A stretch of 21,397 nucleotides of DNA. Origin: Obelidium mucronatum. Taxonomy: Eukaryota; Chytridiomycota; Chytridiomycetes; Chytridiales; Chytriomycetaceae. The notes under the pieces were generated by a model, which saw only the letters and a program-made list of their open reading frames with translations, did not search any database and was not told the origin of the DNA. Shown in pieces: positions 9,917 through 19,058 of this stretch; the first letter of the stretch is position 1; every line of letters begins with the position of its first letter. The position numbers were made by a program, and so were the translations under genes. The stretch spans positions 1-21,397 of the forward strand of contig JAIVFH010000415.1 of the NCBI GenBank assembly GCA_025765595.1, given 5' to 3'.

Positions 9917-10302
9917 AACAGGAAAAAATGTTTCTTGTTGGATATTCACACTGTAGAAATACTTGCTACTTGACATCACTGCTACAAGGCCTTTATGTCA
10001 TTTATCTTTCATGCCCTCAGTTTCAAATTTACCAGCATCAAAATCAAGTATTTGGGATCATGTCTCATCACACACTCAGAGATTGGATTATTCATGTACA
10101 GCAAATGTATCTTCATAATATGTATGGAAACCCAAAAAAAGGGTTTAAGCGTATGCTTGATGCTCCTTCTACTCTTTCCAAATATGATATGAAATCTCAA
10201 GATTCTATTTTTTGCAAATTATTTCTCTTTAAAGTGTTACAACTTCGTTTGTGTGGTGACTATATTCATGAAGAACAATTAACCTATACCTGCCAAGTCT
10301 TT

Positions 10303-10349
10303 GTAAGTTCTTCTAATTACTCCACTTAACTAAAGTTAAACTTTTCTAG
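10303..10349 (+). other. Intron 4 of the USP-like gene
   Basis: GTAAGT...CTTTTCTAG, 47 bp, phase 0, with CTTAACTA as branch-like site; both splice sites are close to consensus. The following exon reads ALNDDIQKAQ before SINE sequence begins. Confidence 0.75.
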
Positions 10350-10380
10350 GCCCTCAATGATGACATCCAAAAAGCTCAGA

Positions 10381-10407
10381 GTCAGGGTTCTTTACTCATG
10401 AGGGAAG
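10381..10407 (-). repeat. 3' tail of SINE 1, separated from its body by Copia-B
   Basis: GTCAGGGTTCTTTACTCATG and the following bases match the tail of the second SINE (19983-20009). The rest of this copy resumes at 18599 after the Copia-B insertion, so this is one SINE split in two. Confidence 0.75.
10403..10407. repeat. Target-site duplication GGAAG, left
   Basis: GGAAG directly precedes the left LTR and is repeated at 18594-18598 directly after the right LTR. Five bp is the usual duplication for Copia integrases. Confidence 0.93.
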
Positions 10408-10879
10408 TGTCAAAGATCACGGTGAGTGGTCAGTGTGTTTAGCACACTTGTTTCGTGGAATGTTCTTCTCTTTCCTTCTAACACTTCTTTGTATTTATAC
10501 CCGGAGTTAGTCTGAAACACATGTTTCAGGTATTTTCCCCAGAACACACTAACGCCTCATTTCATACTAACACCCTTATTCTAATTATACCATGGTCCAC
10601 GAGTGAATACCATTCACGAGTCTTTCTTCCAAAGTTGTACGTCTGGCTTTATTGCTTCCAAGGAAAGCTGACCACGTATCAACCTTAGAATCCAGATGGG
10701 ATATATTAGATTACGCGTTGTAGCAATTAAATAAAACTAGCATGTTTATTATATTCTACATACGATTTAGTTCACTAGAATAAGTTAGGATGTTGTGTGT
10801 ATTGGATTAAGAGTCTTTTCATGTGTAGCACACATGAGATTTATTGACAACAAAATACCACACATCATAATAACTGTCA
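10408..10879 (-). repeat. Copia-B 3' LTR
   Basis: 472 bp; on the minus strand it begins TGACAGTTATTATG and ends ATCTTTGACA. On that strand it contains TATAAATA (10499-10492), an AATAAA (10653-10648) and a TATAATAA-like site, which could serve as promoter and polyadenylation signals. It includes a GTGTAGCACACAT-type hairpin and a second GTGTTTAGCACAC hairpin near the other end. Confidence 0.95.
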
Positions 10880-10886
10880 CTCCCCC
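10880..10886 (-). promoter_or_regulatory. Copia-B polypurine tract
   Basis: GGGGGAG on the minus strand directly abuts the 3' LTR (TGACAG). A purine run here primes plus-strand DNA synthesis in LTR retrotransposons. The surroundings GTGTCAC...GTGACA form a small inverted repeat across it. Confidence 0.8.
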
Positions 10887-11077
10887 GTGACACTAGCATC
10901 GTATTAGTGGCATATAATAATGTATAAAATTGTGTTTTAAAGAGATATAGCGATCAAATACAAGTAAAACCATTTACAGTGCGCATCAAAGGAATCGAAC
11001 CTCTTTGTATTTGCTAGGAATAAAAATAGTTCATCTTTTCAGATTAAAACCAGAAACTATTCATCGCTTTATTTATT
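10887..11077 (-). other. Copia-B 3' untranslated region with tRNA T-arm-like sequence
   Basis: There is no open frame. On the minus strand AGAGGTTCGATTCCTTT (about 11005-10989) would fold as a perfect T arm (five pairs, one of them G-T) followed by GATGCGCA like an acceptor end. No matching 5' half was found, so it is not called a tRNA gene. Confidence 0.4.
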
Positions 11078-14000
11078 TTAATTTTTGTTATCGTCTTTGA
11101 AATAATGCGCTGTCAAAAATGATTTATCATTTTGTCGCTTTTTCAAATCTGACAATCTTCGCATACCCAACAGCTCCACCAACTTCCAATGCTGCGGCCC
11201 AGGCAACGCCTTGGTGAGTATATCTGCGATCATTAGTTCAGTCGGACAGAACACTAACTTGATTGTCCCATTGTCTACATTTTCTCTAATGTAGTGGGTT
11301 TTCAACTCAATGTGTTTGATGCGAGCATGGTGGATCGGGTTCACTGCGATCGCAATAACCGCTTGGTTATCTTGCTGCAGTACATCAGGTGTGTCGAGTT
11401 TGAAACCGAGTTCTCTGAAGAAATCCCGCATCCATGTACCTTCTTTGATCCCCTCAACTAATGCAACTATTTCTGCTTCACAGGATGACAGCGCTATTGT
11501 TGGTTGCTTTTTCGAAAACCAAATAACTGGAGCTCCGAAAACCATGTACACATAGCCTGATCGCGATTTTTTATCATCTTCCATCCCATGACTTGCATCA
11601 GTTGCACCTTTGGGTTTGTATCCTTCTGGTACTTCAATTGGCGTCATCGATTCTAATTCGGGAGTATCAGACGCATATACTATTACATCTGATCCCTTGT
11701 ATTTGTAGAATGCGATCCCCAAATCTACAGTAAAGCGTAAATACTTTAGTATTCGCATTAACGCGTTCCAATCACAATCTCTTGGATCTTTTTGGTATTG
11801 CGCTAGCGTATTCGTTGCATATTGGATATCAGGACGTGTATGCGTGGAAAGGTAAATCAATTTCGCAACCAAACTTGCATATTGTTTAACTTGTTCTTCT
11901 GATAGCGATGGACTCATGAGATCATGTTTCCAATTTACAGCCATCGGAGTATCTTTCCATTTGCTTTCATCAATATTCCATTTGTCATATTCCTTAAGAA
12001 TTGAGGTAATGTAATTGATTTGTCCCTGCCAAATTGCATCTTCACAGTTCTCGATTTGGATTTTGATTATCCATTGAGCTTCTCCCATTTCTTTGATCTT
12101 GAATCGTAATTTAATCGCTTCTTTGATTGTTTTTATAGCCTCTTTGTCGCTACTTGCAATCAGAATATCATCGACGTAAATTATTACAATTATCAATCGT
12201 TTCGAAACTGGATCAATCTTCAAGAATGTGCATGAATCCGACTTCAGTTGAGTGAAACCATCGTTTAGAAAATATTCACGTAAGACTTTGTACCATTCGC
12301 GTCCAGCTTGATGCAAACCATATAGGCTTTTTACAAGTTTTGCGACCATAGGTATTCCATCTTCATTGAATTTTTCAAATCCCTGTGGCATTTTCATGTA
12401 ATTGGTTTCTTCCAGATTTCCGTACAGAAACGCTGTTTCGACATCAATCTGTTCAATCGATAAACCAAGTACCGCACTCATAGCAAGAAGGATTCGGATT
12501 ATTTTTGTTTTCACTACGGGTGAGTGGGTTTCATTGTAGTCATGGTCTTTGACCTGACTTGACCCTACCGCGACTAATCTGGCTTTAAATTTAGTTATCA
12601 TTCCTAAAGGATCGATTTTATAATCATAGACCCATTTGGAATTTATAGCCTTTCTGTCTGCAGGTAATGATTCCTCTTCCCATACTTTATGTTTTAACAA
12701 CGATTCCATTTCCAACAGCATCGCTTTCATGAAGTAGTGAGAGTATTTACTATTCATGGCTTCACGAGCGCTTTTCGGTACTCTGGGAGCTTCTGATGCA
12801 TTTATTTGCTCAGTTGGTACTGCACTTGGCGCGGCTTTGGACCAGTCAAATTGTAATTTTTCTTTCCTAGCAGCATTTGCCATGTGTTTAACCTTTTTCT
12901 CAAAATCCTTGTTTTGTTTAGTATCTCGAGCTTCAAGCTTTCGATTTAGTCTATCTTCGGATTTTAGTATTTGTGCGTCCAGGCTTGGGTGTGGGTCCCT
13001 TCCTTCAGCTAAAACTTTCTCCTTTTGATCCATCAGGCGACAGTACTCTTCTATTTCTTCGTGTACTTCTGCCAAGATGGTGATTGACTTTTCGCCAAAC
13101 CTTTTATAGAATAAGTCTTCAGCTGACTCTTTTTCTTTAGGTTGCGATTCACTTTCAGTCGGTTCTGCAAATGGATGCTCTTTGAGTGTGAGTTCGGTTA
13201 TAAAGTTCGATTTATACCTTCGTCACTAAACAAATTGACTTGTTTTGCTAGATCCATCAGACTTTGTAAGTGTTCATTTAATTTTTCAATTCTCTTGCGT
13301 TTCTTATTTCGTGGTTTTCCCTGCAAATTTAACGCTCTTTTTGCAGTTTGTTTTCGATCACGGAGTTTCATTCCAGACGATTTTGGTGGTGTTGGTGGAT
13401 TCAAGTCAGTATCTACCTCCATTTCCATATCATCTGAATCCGAGTCTAAATCTATTTCCCACTCAGGTTCTTCAATTTGACTTCTTTTGTCAGACCCTGT
13501 GTGAGCAGTTAAGTTTAGTAAGTGGACTGTCAAATTACCAATTTAACTCATACTATTCTTTAAACTCTCATCAGTCTGTGTCTGTTCTTCCACATCAGTT
13601 TCTTCCTCAGGGCCATCCTCACCTCTGGGATTGTTTTCTGACGCTTCGGATTTTTAATGTGAGAATTACAGTTTCAAACTACCAAGTTTAGTAGTGATCA
13701 ATTACTAACCTGTTATTTCCGATTCGGTTTCAATTCTCCCTTGGAATTTTAATCCTCCCAGGTGTACATTTTCCACGAGGTTGTCTTCTTTGACTACTGG
13801 TGCGTCAAATGGGACTTCATCCAGGTAATTTGCCTCATCGCCTACGTCCATATCATCCCCATTATCGCTATCTTCCTCTTCCCACTCTGTGAAATTGAGG
13901 TTTAATAGCGGATTTAGGTACGTAGATTTCAAAGTTAAACCAGGAAAAATTGATTCAAGGTATCGAACGTGAAATAGATTGTGAACCGCCTTTGTTCGGA

Positions 14001-16938
14001 AAAGGTAACCGTATATTTCCCTTCCATCTTTATCTCCTAAAAATACTCCGGATTCGGCCTTATGTCCATTTGGCACTCTTCCTTTTCTTTTCTTTTTAGG
14101 GACAAAGACTGCAATCAGACAACCAAAAGGTCTCGGCCGCTTGTAATTTGGTAATCTTTTCTCTACCATTTCAAACGGTGTTTTACCAGTTTCTGGTCTA
14201 AATATTAACTGTCCCAATTTAACAGCGTAGTCCATAGCAAAATTGAACATGCTACTGGGTAGTCCAGCAGTTGCAAGCATGCTTGTTGCTCGTTCGCGAT
14301 AGACTCCCAATGGACGCTCTACTGCTCCATTTAAGGCTTGGGTATCCGCTGGGGACTTCAAAAGTTTAATGCGAGGTTTACCATCTTCGCCTCTTGTGTT
14401 GCAATATTCATGTATAGCGTTGGTTTGTAATTCACCTCCATCCCCTTGAATTATCATAATATTCTGACCGTATAATTCTTGGACGGTTCTTAGAAATGAC
14501 AGGAATTCCGTTTCGAAGTCTGACATATTCTGCAACCATAGCACCCACACTTTGTGTGTGAATTTATCAAAGATAAATGAGCAGTATTTTGCCCCGTTCC
14601 TTGCAACTACTCGTAGCTTGAAACTATCCTCGGCTATATTCCATAAGAATCTTTTAGGTGGGCTTACTTTTGCCCTTGTTGTTAAACGTCTGAAATTCAC
14701 TAATTGGCAAGTTAGGCAATCGGTTGAATCTTTTGAAAAATCATAGGATATTTCCGCTGCGTCAAGGGTTCTCCTTAGGAGTGGTTCGCTCAAATGTCCC
14801 ATTTTAACATGCCATTGCAAGTAAGAGATTCTTTGAGTTTTTCCCTTTGATACTTTGGTTACTAAAACACGTTCAAATTCATGGTTTAAGGCATTGATTG
14901 TGTTTCGCGCACTTTTCATTGACTTGAATCCGTTATTATTTATATTTATATAGAATAAACTGCCGATTCTTTTGCCAATTTCCATGATCTTATCAGACTT
15001 TTTGTGGTACATATAGACGTGGTCAGCGCTGAAAATTATCAGGTTGTCAGTTCCTTTTAGTAAGTGACCTAATGATATCAGAGTCTCCACTAGTTTTGGA
15101 ACATATAGGCATCCATTTACTCTTTGCTGTACTCCCCCGATCGTCAGGAGAATATCACCAGTCGCCCATATTCTTATGGGATTGTCATCGGCTAAATACA
15201 CGTATTCGTCCATGACATGCTCCATAGTGCCATTTACAAACAGGTTTATATCGTTTGTCATTATCGTAGTTGCTCCTGAATCAATCATTTTGTTACTTTT
15301 ATTAATTCGGGTGACGTTCTCAGCGACGCACACTTTCATTTTCGAAAACTCAGAAATAAAACTATCGAAACCAGTACCCTCAAAACTTCTCTCATTTGTC
15401 ACCATCAATCTTTCGGCGTTTGGCGTCAATGAGCTATTTTGGGGTAAGGTACGATGTTTTAGTTCCAAGTCCTTTTGTAGCAAGTAATTTAGGAACTAAC
15501 TTTCAATTACGGAGCTTTACCTTTTTCAACGCTTTTGCAGACTTCTTTACAGTCTCTTCAGTTGAATCGGCTTCATTTTCCGTTGCTTCTTCATCCGATG
15601 AATCTCTTATTACATTTGAGACCCTCTTCTTCAAGATTGGATTTGGGCGGATTTTTGCCAGTAAGTCCTGTGCATCTTTCACATTCCCCTCTTCCAATTT
15701 CTTGAGTACTTTTGGACAGACGCTTGGAGCGTGCTTTTCGCATGCGGAATCCTTGCAGATAAAACAACCACCTCTTTGGATTGGTTTTGGATTGTTTTTC
15801 CACTGAGTTTTTCCTGCTCCTTTGATTTTGGTTTGTGCTGGTTTATCCTTCGAAAAGTTTGCTGCTGCTTTCTTCTTGTCTTCCGACTTTTTGACAGAGT
15901 TTGCTTTCTTCTTTTCTTCAGCTGCCTTTCTTTCAGGTTCACGAATTTCCTGATCTGTCTGGTGACCCTTGATTATTTCAAGAACCATTTCCAGTGCCTT
16001 CTCAACAGTCTCGCAGGTTTTTACAATTCCTTTTGTTTCTAAATCATTCTTTAGTGTCTGGAATCGAATACCTAAAGGAGACATTGGCGAAGGGAGCGAG
16101 TTCAGGATCGCAATATTAAAGAATTCCACCTTTAAGAAGGTAAGGACTGAATCAACAATGGCCTCATGGCTTTCATCGTCGGTTTGGATATCATCCTTTA
16201 CTGCTTCAAGTATTCTTTCCTTCAAGATATTTGGCTGCGTCAAGATTTTAGTCCAGCTTGGGATGAATTCCGTAACCCAGGATTCAATCTTATCGCGTTT
16301 ATCACTCGGAATATGAGTGCTCTCAACTTGTTGAATCCAACGGCGAAAATCATAACCTTTGTTTTAAATTCTCTTTTATTAATTGTTTATTTTATATTAC
16401 TAAATAAAAGAATTAAGATACCCGTGTTTTTCAAAGTGACAAATTGGGTTTTAATCTCCTTAAGGGCGACTGAGAGAATATTTTTCTCCTTGTAATCGTC
16501 TGATTGGGAAATTGCATTCCAATGTACCTCGGTAAAGAAGCCTTTCAAGGTAGTGATACTACTATCCATCTTCTCTCTCCAAGTGTCATAGCTTTGTTCC
16601 TCCTTCAAACGTGTAGACTTCAGATTTGCTTGAGATTGCACAGCGTCACTCCAATTCTTGTATCGAATATAGTGGGCATCCAATCTTTCAGCATAGTCTT
16701 CATCTGTCTCTTCATCAGCGATGTTTTGGACTGGTTTTGAAGGTGGGTTCGGGTCTACTTCGTCCAATTCCCAGTTTTGAGAGTTTGGCATTTCTCTACC
16801 CTTCAGGTCATTGACTTGTGATCTGTAGCCGGAATCAACCAAGTACGTTTCAATGTCAAGGTAATGCTGTGGGGTAATTGTTGAGGCTGTCGCGGCAACA
16901 TTTGCCGGTCTCTTAGCTTCAGCTTTCTTAGGTGCCAT
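11078..16938 (-). CDS. gag-pol: Copia-B gag-pol polyprotein, six exons
   Basis: Exons (minus strand) 16938-16422, 16356-15521, 15471-13710, 13643-13554, 13496-13218 and 13164-11078 total 5,571 bp, i.e. 1,856 codons plus stop in one frame. The start MAPKKAEAK at 16938 has AATATGG context. Gag (~1-450) has the FRRWIQQVE segment and an extended zinc knuckle CX2CX7HX4C (CFIC...H...C, ~15770-15720). Protease has IDSGAT (~515). Integrase has HVKMGH...CLTC, then D in IFDKFTHK, D in IQGDGGEL and E in NGAVERPLG. An acidic linker spans exons 4-5. RT has KWVYDYK, DVETAFLYGN, LYGLHQAG and YVDDILIAS (~1495). RNase H has GATDASHG, SSCEAEIVAL, QQDNQAV and the tail IADILTKALPG. All catalytic residues are present. 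Without splicing every block is closed by stops, and a simple ribosomal frameshift cannot join gag to pol because the pol frame has a TAG at 15498-15496. Confidence 0.85.
13165..13217 (-). other. Copia-B intron 5 (before RT)
   Basis: GTATAAATCG...CATTTGCAG, 53 bp, phase 1, acceptor TTTGCAG. Joining gives GAA CCG ACT and enters the RT exon with no stop. Confidence 0.75.
13497..13553 (-). other. Copia-B intron 4 (linker)
   Basis: GTATGAG...CTCACACAG, 57 bp, phase 1, with TTACTAAAC / CTTAAC branch-like sites upstream of a good acceptor. It removes an in-frame TAA. Confidence 0.75.
13644..13709 (-). other. Copia-B intron 3 (after integrase)
   Basis: GTTAGT...ATCCGAAG, 66 bp, phase 1, donor CAG|GTTAGT. 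A CTACTAAAC branch-like site is present. Joining gives GCG TCA GAA and opens the acidic exon 4. Confidence 0.65.
15472..15520 (-). other. Copia-B intron 2 (gag-pol junction)
   Basis: GTAAAG...TACAAAAG, 49 bp, phase 0. It removes the gag stop (15505-15503) and the pol-frame TAG (15498-15496) together. CCTAAAT may be the branch site. Confidence 0.65.
16357..16421 (-). other. Copia-B intron 1 (inside gag)
   Basis: GTATCTTAATTC...AAAACAAAG, 65 bp, very AT-rich, phase 1. Joining gives GGT TAT GAT TTT CGC and continues the gag homology (YDFRRWIQQVE) that would otherwise have no start. Confidence 0.7.
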
Positions 16939-17400
16939 ATTCCCTCTTTAATAACTGTTTTGGATTTCACAGGTTTAATTATTTTCTTTATTTCAGATTT
17001 TCATCTTTGTGTGTGATTTGCCGTCCTTCACTCCTCATTTGGTGATCTCTTGTGAGTGTAGCATTGGTGCCTCTTGGCGCCTATCTGTCTAATTTACAGA
17101 TTTAGCACCTTAATTCACGCTGATTTGATCCTCAAAGAGGCGCTGTGGGGCGCCAAAATTGGTTTGGTTTACGCGTTTATTTCCATAAAAGTTCACTTTA
17201 AACGTTTTTAACACAGTCGCGGGGGCATCGAATTGATTGAAACTTCAGATACAGTGCTTTTCATGTATTCTAATTTAGTTTCTACTTTCGAAAACGCGGG
17301 TAGTTTTGTTTCTAGGACTTATGTGAAATTTCATTCTTGTGCAAACAACCTTTTGGTATACACTACTAATTTTAAATCTAAAATAAATCTTTATTTATTT
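16939..17400 (-). other. Copia-B leader between the small ORF and gag
   Basis: No long open frame. It contains clustered GGCGCC palindromes: minus strand TTTTGGCGCCCCACAGCGCC (about 17163-17144) and GGCGCCAAGAGGCACC (about 17081-17066), with a hairpin ATCTGT...ACAGAT between them. Such structures may be packaging or dimerisation signals; this is inference. Confidence 0.4.
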
Positions 17401-17751
17401 TTATCTGTTTAAATTGAATGGCGTGCTTTCGGTTTCAGTTTTAGGAGTTTCTGTTTGTTCATTGTTTTCTCCTGCACTGTGATCGTCTCCACTATCCATT
17501 AGGCCCACTAATGTGAGACTATAGCGAAGTTCCGCGTTACTCAATTTAACCAGGAATCCAGAAGATCTCCAACTTTCGATGAGTTCCACTCTCTCTTCTT
17601 TGGAGAGGTTTGCCCACTTGTGGTTGGTTGGATCGCCTTGGATTATTTGATATGCCATCTTCGCTGCGATTTCTGCCATCTCAGTCTCGCACTGGGATCT
17701 CCAGTTTGTAGAATCTATGAGTTCAGGCATGTGATCGTCAGTTTCTGACAT
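17401..17751 (-). CDS. Copia-B leader ORF, 116 residues, unknown function
   Basis: I do not recognise it. The frame starts at ATG 17751 (GAAATGTCAGAA context) and encodes MSETDDHMPELIDSTNWRS..., an acidic helical protein with KEERVELIESW and a Ser/Thr/Glu-rich tail (TETPKTETESTPFNLNR). It lies 462 bp upstream of gag in the same orientation, and AATAAA-type sequence follows its stop. Copia elements usually begin with gag, so an additional frame here is unusual. It could be an accessory protein, an exon of an alternative transcript, or a captured host sequence. Confidence 0.5.
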   Translation of the reverse strand: MSETDDHMPELIDSTNWRSQCETEMAEIAAKMAYQIIQGDPTNHKWANLSKEERVELIESWRSSGFLVKLSNAELRYSLTLVGLMDSGDDHSAGENNEQTETPKTETESTPFNLNR

Positions 17752-18120
17752 TTCAACAATTTATTTGTAGTTTCTTCACTGTATTTTTCCAACACAATGT
17801 GTCATAGGAAAATGACTTTGAATCAAACTCCAGACTTCCAACTCAATCACAGATCTCGGTTACTATAGCTTATGTTATGTGGTTGAGATAAGTTCTTTTG
17901 TTGGGTTCAAATTTATGGGATGTGACTGACATCAATTTCAACTTCCACAGGTTCGATCAAGAGATCGTTTAAACCGCAGTCGTACTCAGTCAACCCTTTG
18001 TTCTCGCTTATAGCGGTTTTGGTGTCTTCCGTCGACATCGATTTCAACTCAGCTGATTGGAGCAAGCTCCGCTCAGTGAGTACTCGATCGGAGACCCATA
18101 GCACTTAAACTACAACTTTG
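17752..18120 (-). other. Copia-B leader next to the 5' LTR, with a 41-codon ORF
   Basis: It starts with CAAAGTTGTAG directly after the LTR. The LTR end CTTTGACA and this CAAAG form a short inverted repeat. No TGG-type primer-binding site is seen; CTATGGGTCTCC about 15 nt inside weakly resembles the anticodon-loop complement of initiator tRNA-Met used by some Copia elements. A small frame, ATG 18038 to the stop at 17913, encodes MSTEDTKTAISENKG..., acidic like the next ORF; its reality is uncertain. Confidence 0.35.
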
Positions 18121-18593
18121 TGTCAAAGATCACGGTGAGTGGTCAGTGTGTTTAGCACACTTGTTTCGTGGAATGTTCTTCTCTTTTCCTTCTAACACTT
18201 CTTTGTATTTATACCCGGAGTTAGTCTGAAACACATGTTTCAGGTATTTTCCCCAGAACACACTAACGCCTCATTTCATACTAACACCCTTATTCTAATT
18301 ATACCATGGTCCACGAGTGAATACCATTCACGAGTCTTTCTTCCAAAGTTGTACGTCTGGCTTTATTGCTTCCAAGGAAAGCTGACCACGTATCAACCTT
18401 AGAATCCAGATGGGATATATTAGATTACGCGTTGTAGCAATTAAATAAAACTAGCATGTTTATTATATTCTACATACGATTTAGTTCACTAGAATAAGTT
18501 AGGATGTTGTGTGTATTGGATTAAGAGTCTTTTCATGTGTAGCACACATGAGATTTATTGACAACAAAATACCACACATCATAATAACTGTCA
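18121..18593 (-). repeat. Copia-B 5' LTR
   Basis: 473 bp, identical to 10408-10879 except for one extra T in the run at about 18184-18187. On the minus strand it carries TATAAATA at 18213-18206, an AATAAA at 18367-18362 and a TATAATAA-like motif near 18465. The order favours transcription from the TATAATAA-like site with the AATAAA in the repeat region, but this is inference. Confidence 0.95.
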
Positions 18594-18598
18594 GGAAG
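18594..18598. repeat. Target-site duplication GGAAG, right
   Basis: Exact partner of 10403-10407, directly outside the right LTR. Confidence 0.93.
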
Positions 18599-18716
18599 TT
18601 GGGGAGAGTTAGGGTTTCTCCGGAAATTTTTATTATATAAAAGTTGCTACCTCGGAGGATTGAACCCCTGGCTTACACTACTCCTTGGTGCCGTACCAAC
18701 TGGGCTACGGCCATGT
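18599..18716 (-). repeat. tRNA-derived SINE 1 (body and tRNA head)
   Basis: On the minus strand the head reads GGCCGTAGCCCAGTTGGTA... with an RNA polymerase III A box (TAGCCCAGTTGGTA, 18707-18694) and a B box (GGTTCAATCC, 18666-18657). An AT-rich stretch and a conserved tail (GGAGAAACCCTAACTCTCC...) follow, continuing at 10407-10381. The D and T arms are recognisable but the acceptor ends do not pair, so it is a tRNA-derived repeat and not a tRNA gene. It is about 70-75% similar to 19983-20124. Confidence 0.75.
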
Positions 18717-19058
18717 AATCTACCTTGACATGATTATATATGGTTCTCATATAAAACAATAGACAGTCCAAGTTAGAAGCTTGCACTATCAAACTGAGTT
18801 TATGGATAGCATAAAGAGTCGTGACAAGACCAAATAGAGATATTCAGTCAAACTCTGCTTTCCAAATTCGTGATCTTTTTACCACATATTAGACTGACGG
18901 ATAGATTATCAGAAAGTTGAAACAATTGAAAAACAACCAAAAGTTGACAATGCTGGGGATTGAACCAGTGACTCTCAGATTCCAAAAGTAACTGCTTAAG
19001 ATGAGATAAAATGACACACAAACTTTGAAATATCATAAATTTCAGTTATTGGAAAAAG
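18717..19058. other. Unassigned sequence with a B-box-like remnant
   Basis: No convincing gene. 18725-18755 still resembles the flank of SINE 2 (CTTGACATGA...), so the repeat may extend this far. On the minus strand GGTTCAATCC at 18966-18957, within CACTGGTTCAATCCCCAGC, is another tRNA T-arm-like sequence with no clear A box; it may be an older, unrelated SINE. Confidence 0.4.

Larger units (their letters stand above)
9005..10407 (+). pseudogene. Ubiquitin-specific-protease-like gene, five exons, 3' end lost
   Basis: Exons 9005-9115, 9199-9676, 9722-9877, 9917-10302 and 10350-~10380 join in one frame across four GT-AG introns (phases 0, 1, 1, 0). The start is ATG 9005. Exons 2-3 encode a Thr/Gln-rich region and then a likely coiled coil (KRELSTQEKKLFIFLEETRK..., ~9500-9660). 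Exon 4 begins a peptidase C19 (deubiquitinase) domain: GYSHCRNTCYLTSLLQ (~9940-9987) matches the family Cys box GLxNxGNTCYxNSxLQ with the Cys kept, and SQDSIFCKLFLF (~10195-10235) resembles the QQDxxEF box. Asn of the oxyanion hole is His and the following Gly is Arg, so activity is doubtful. The His box is absent: the gene runs into a SINE near 10381, which contains the Copia-B insertion; without Copia-B the frame would stop about seven codons later. Confidence 0.65.
10408..18593 (-). mobile_element. Copia-B, complete LTR retrotransposon
   Basis: An 8.19-kb element on the minus strand with two LTRs (472 and 473 bp, TG...CA ends), a 5-bp target duplication, a polypurine tract next to the 3' LTR and a complete gag-pol in the Ty1/Copia order gag-protease-integrase-RT-RNase H. 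The LTRs show no substitution and differ only by one T in a T run, so insertion is very recent. It sits inside a SINE, which sits at the broken end of the USP-like gene. The leader is long (about 1.18 kb) and contains two small open frames. No canonical primer-binding site complementary to a tRNA 3' end (TGG...) is seen next to the 5' LTR. Confidence 0.95.

Noticed and set aside
10978..11000. Primer-binding site indicating a plus-strand element
   Set aside because: All coding exons, the polypurine tract and the order of domains put Copia-B on the minus strand; the match is about 100 bp from the LTR.
11310..11555. Plus-strand ORFs inside Copia-B (also near 12756, 13142, 15396, 15731, 15969)
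   Set aside because: They lie opposite the gag-pol exons and have Cys/Phe/Ser-rich compositions typical of antisense frames.
13165..16421. Simple frameshift mutations as cause of the broken Copia-B frames
   Set aside because: Five breaks, each with a GT-AG segment of intron size that keeps the phase, in an element with nearly identical LTRs, are hard to explain as random decay.
18599..18716. A functional tRNA gene
   Set aside because: A and B boxes are present, but the acceptor stem does not pair, and a related copy shares a non-tRNA tail; a SINE is the better call.
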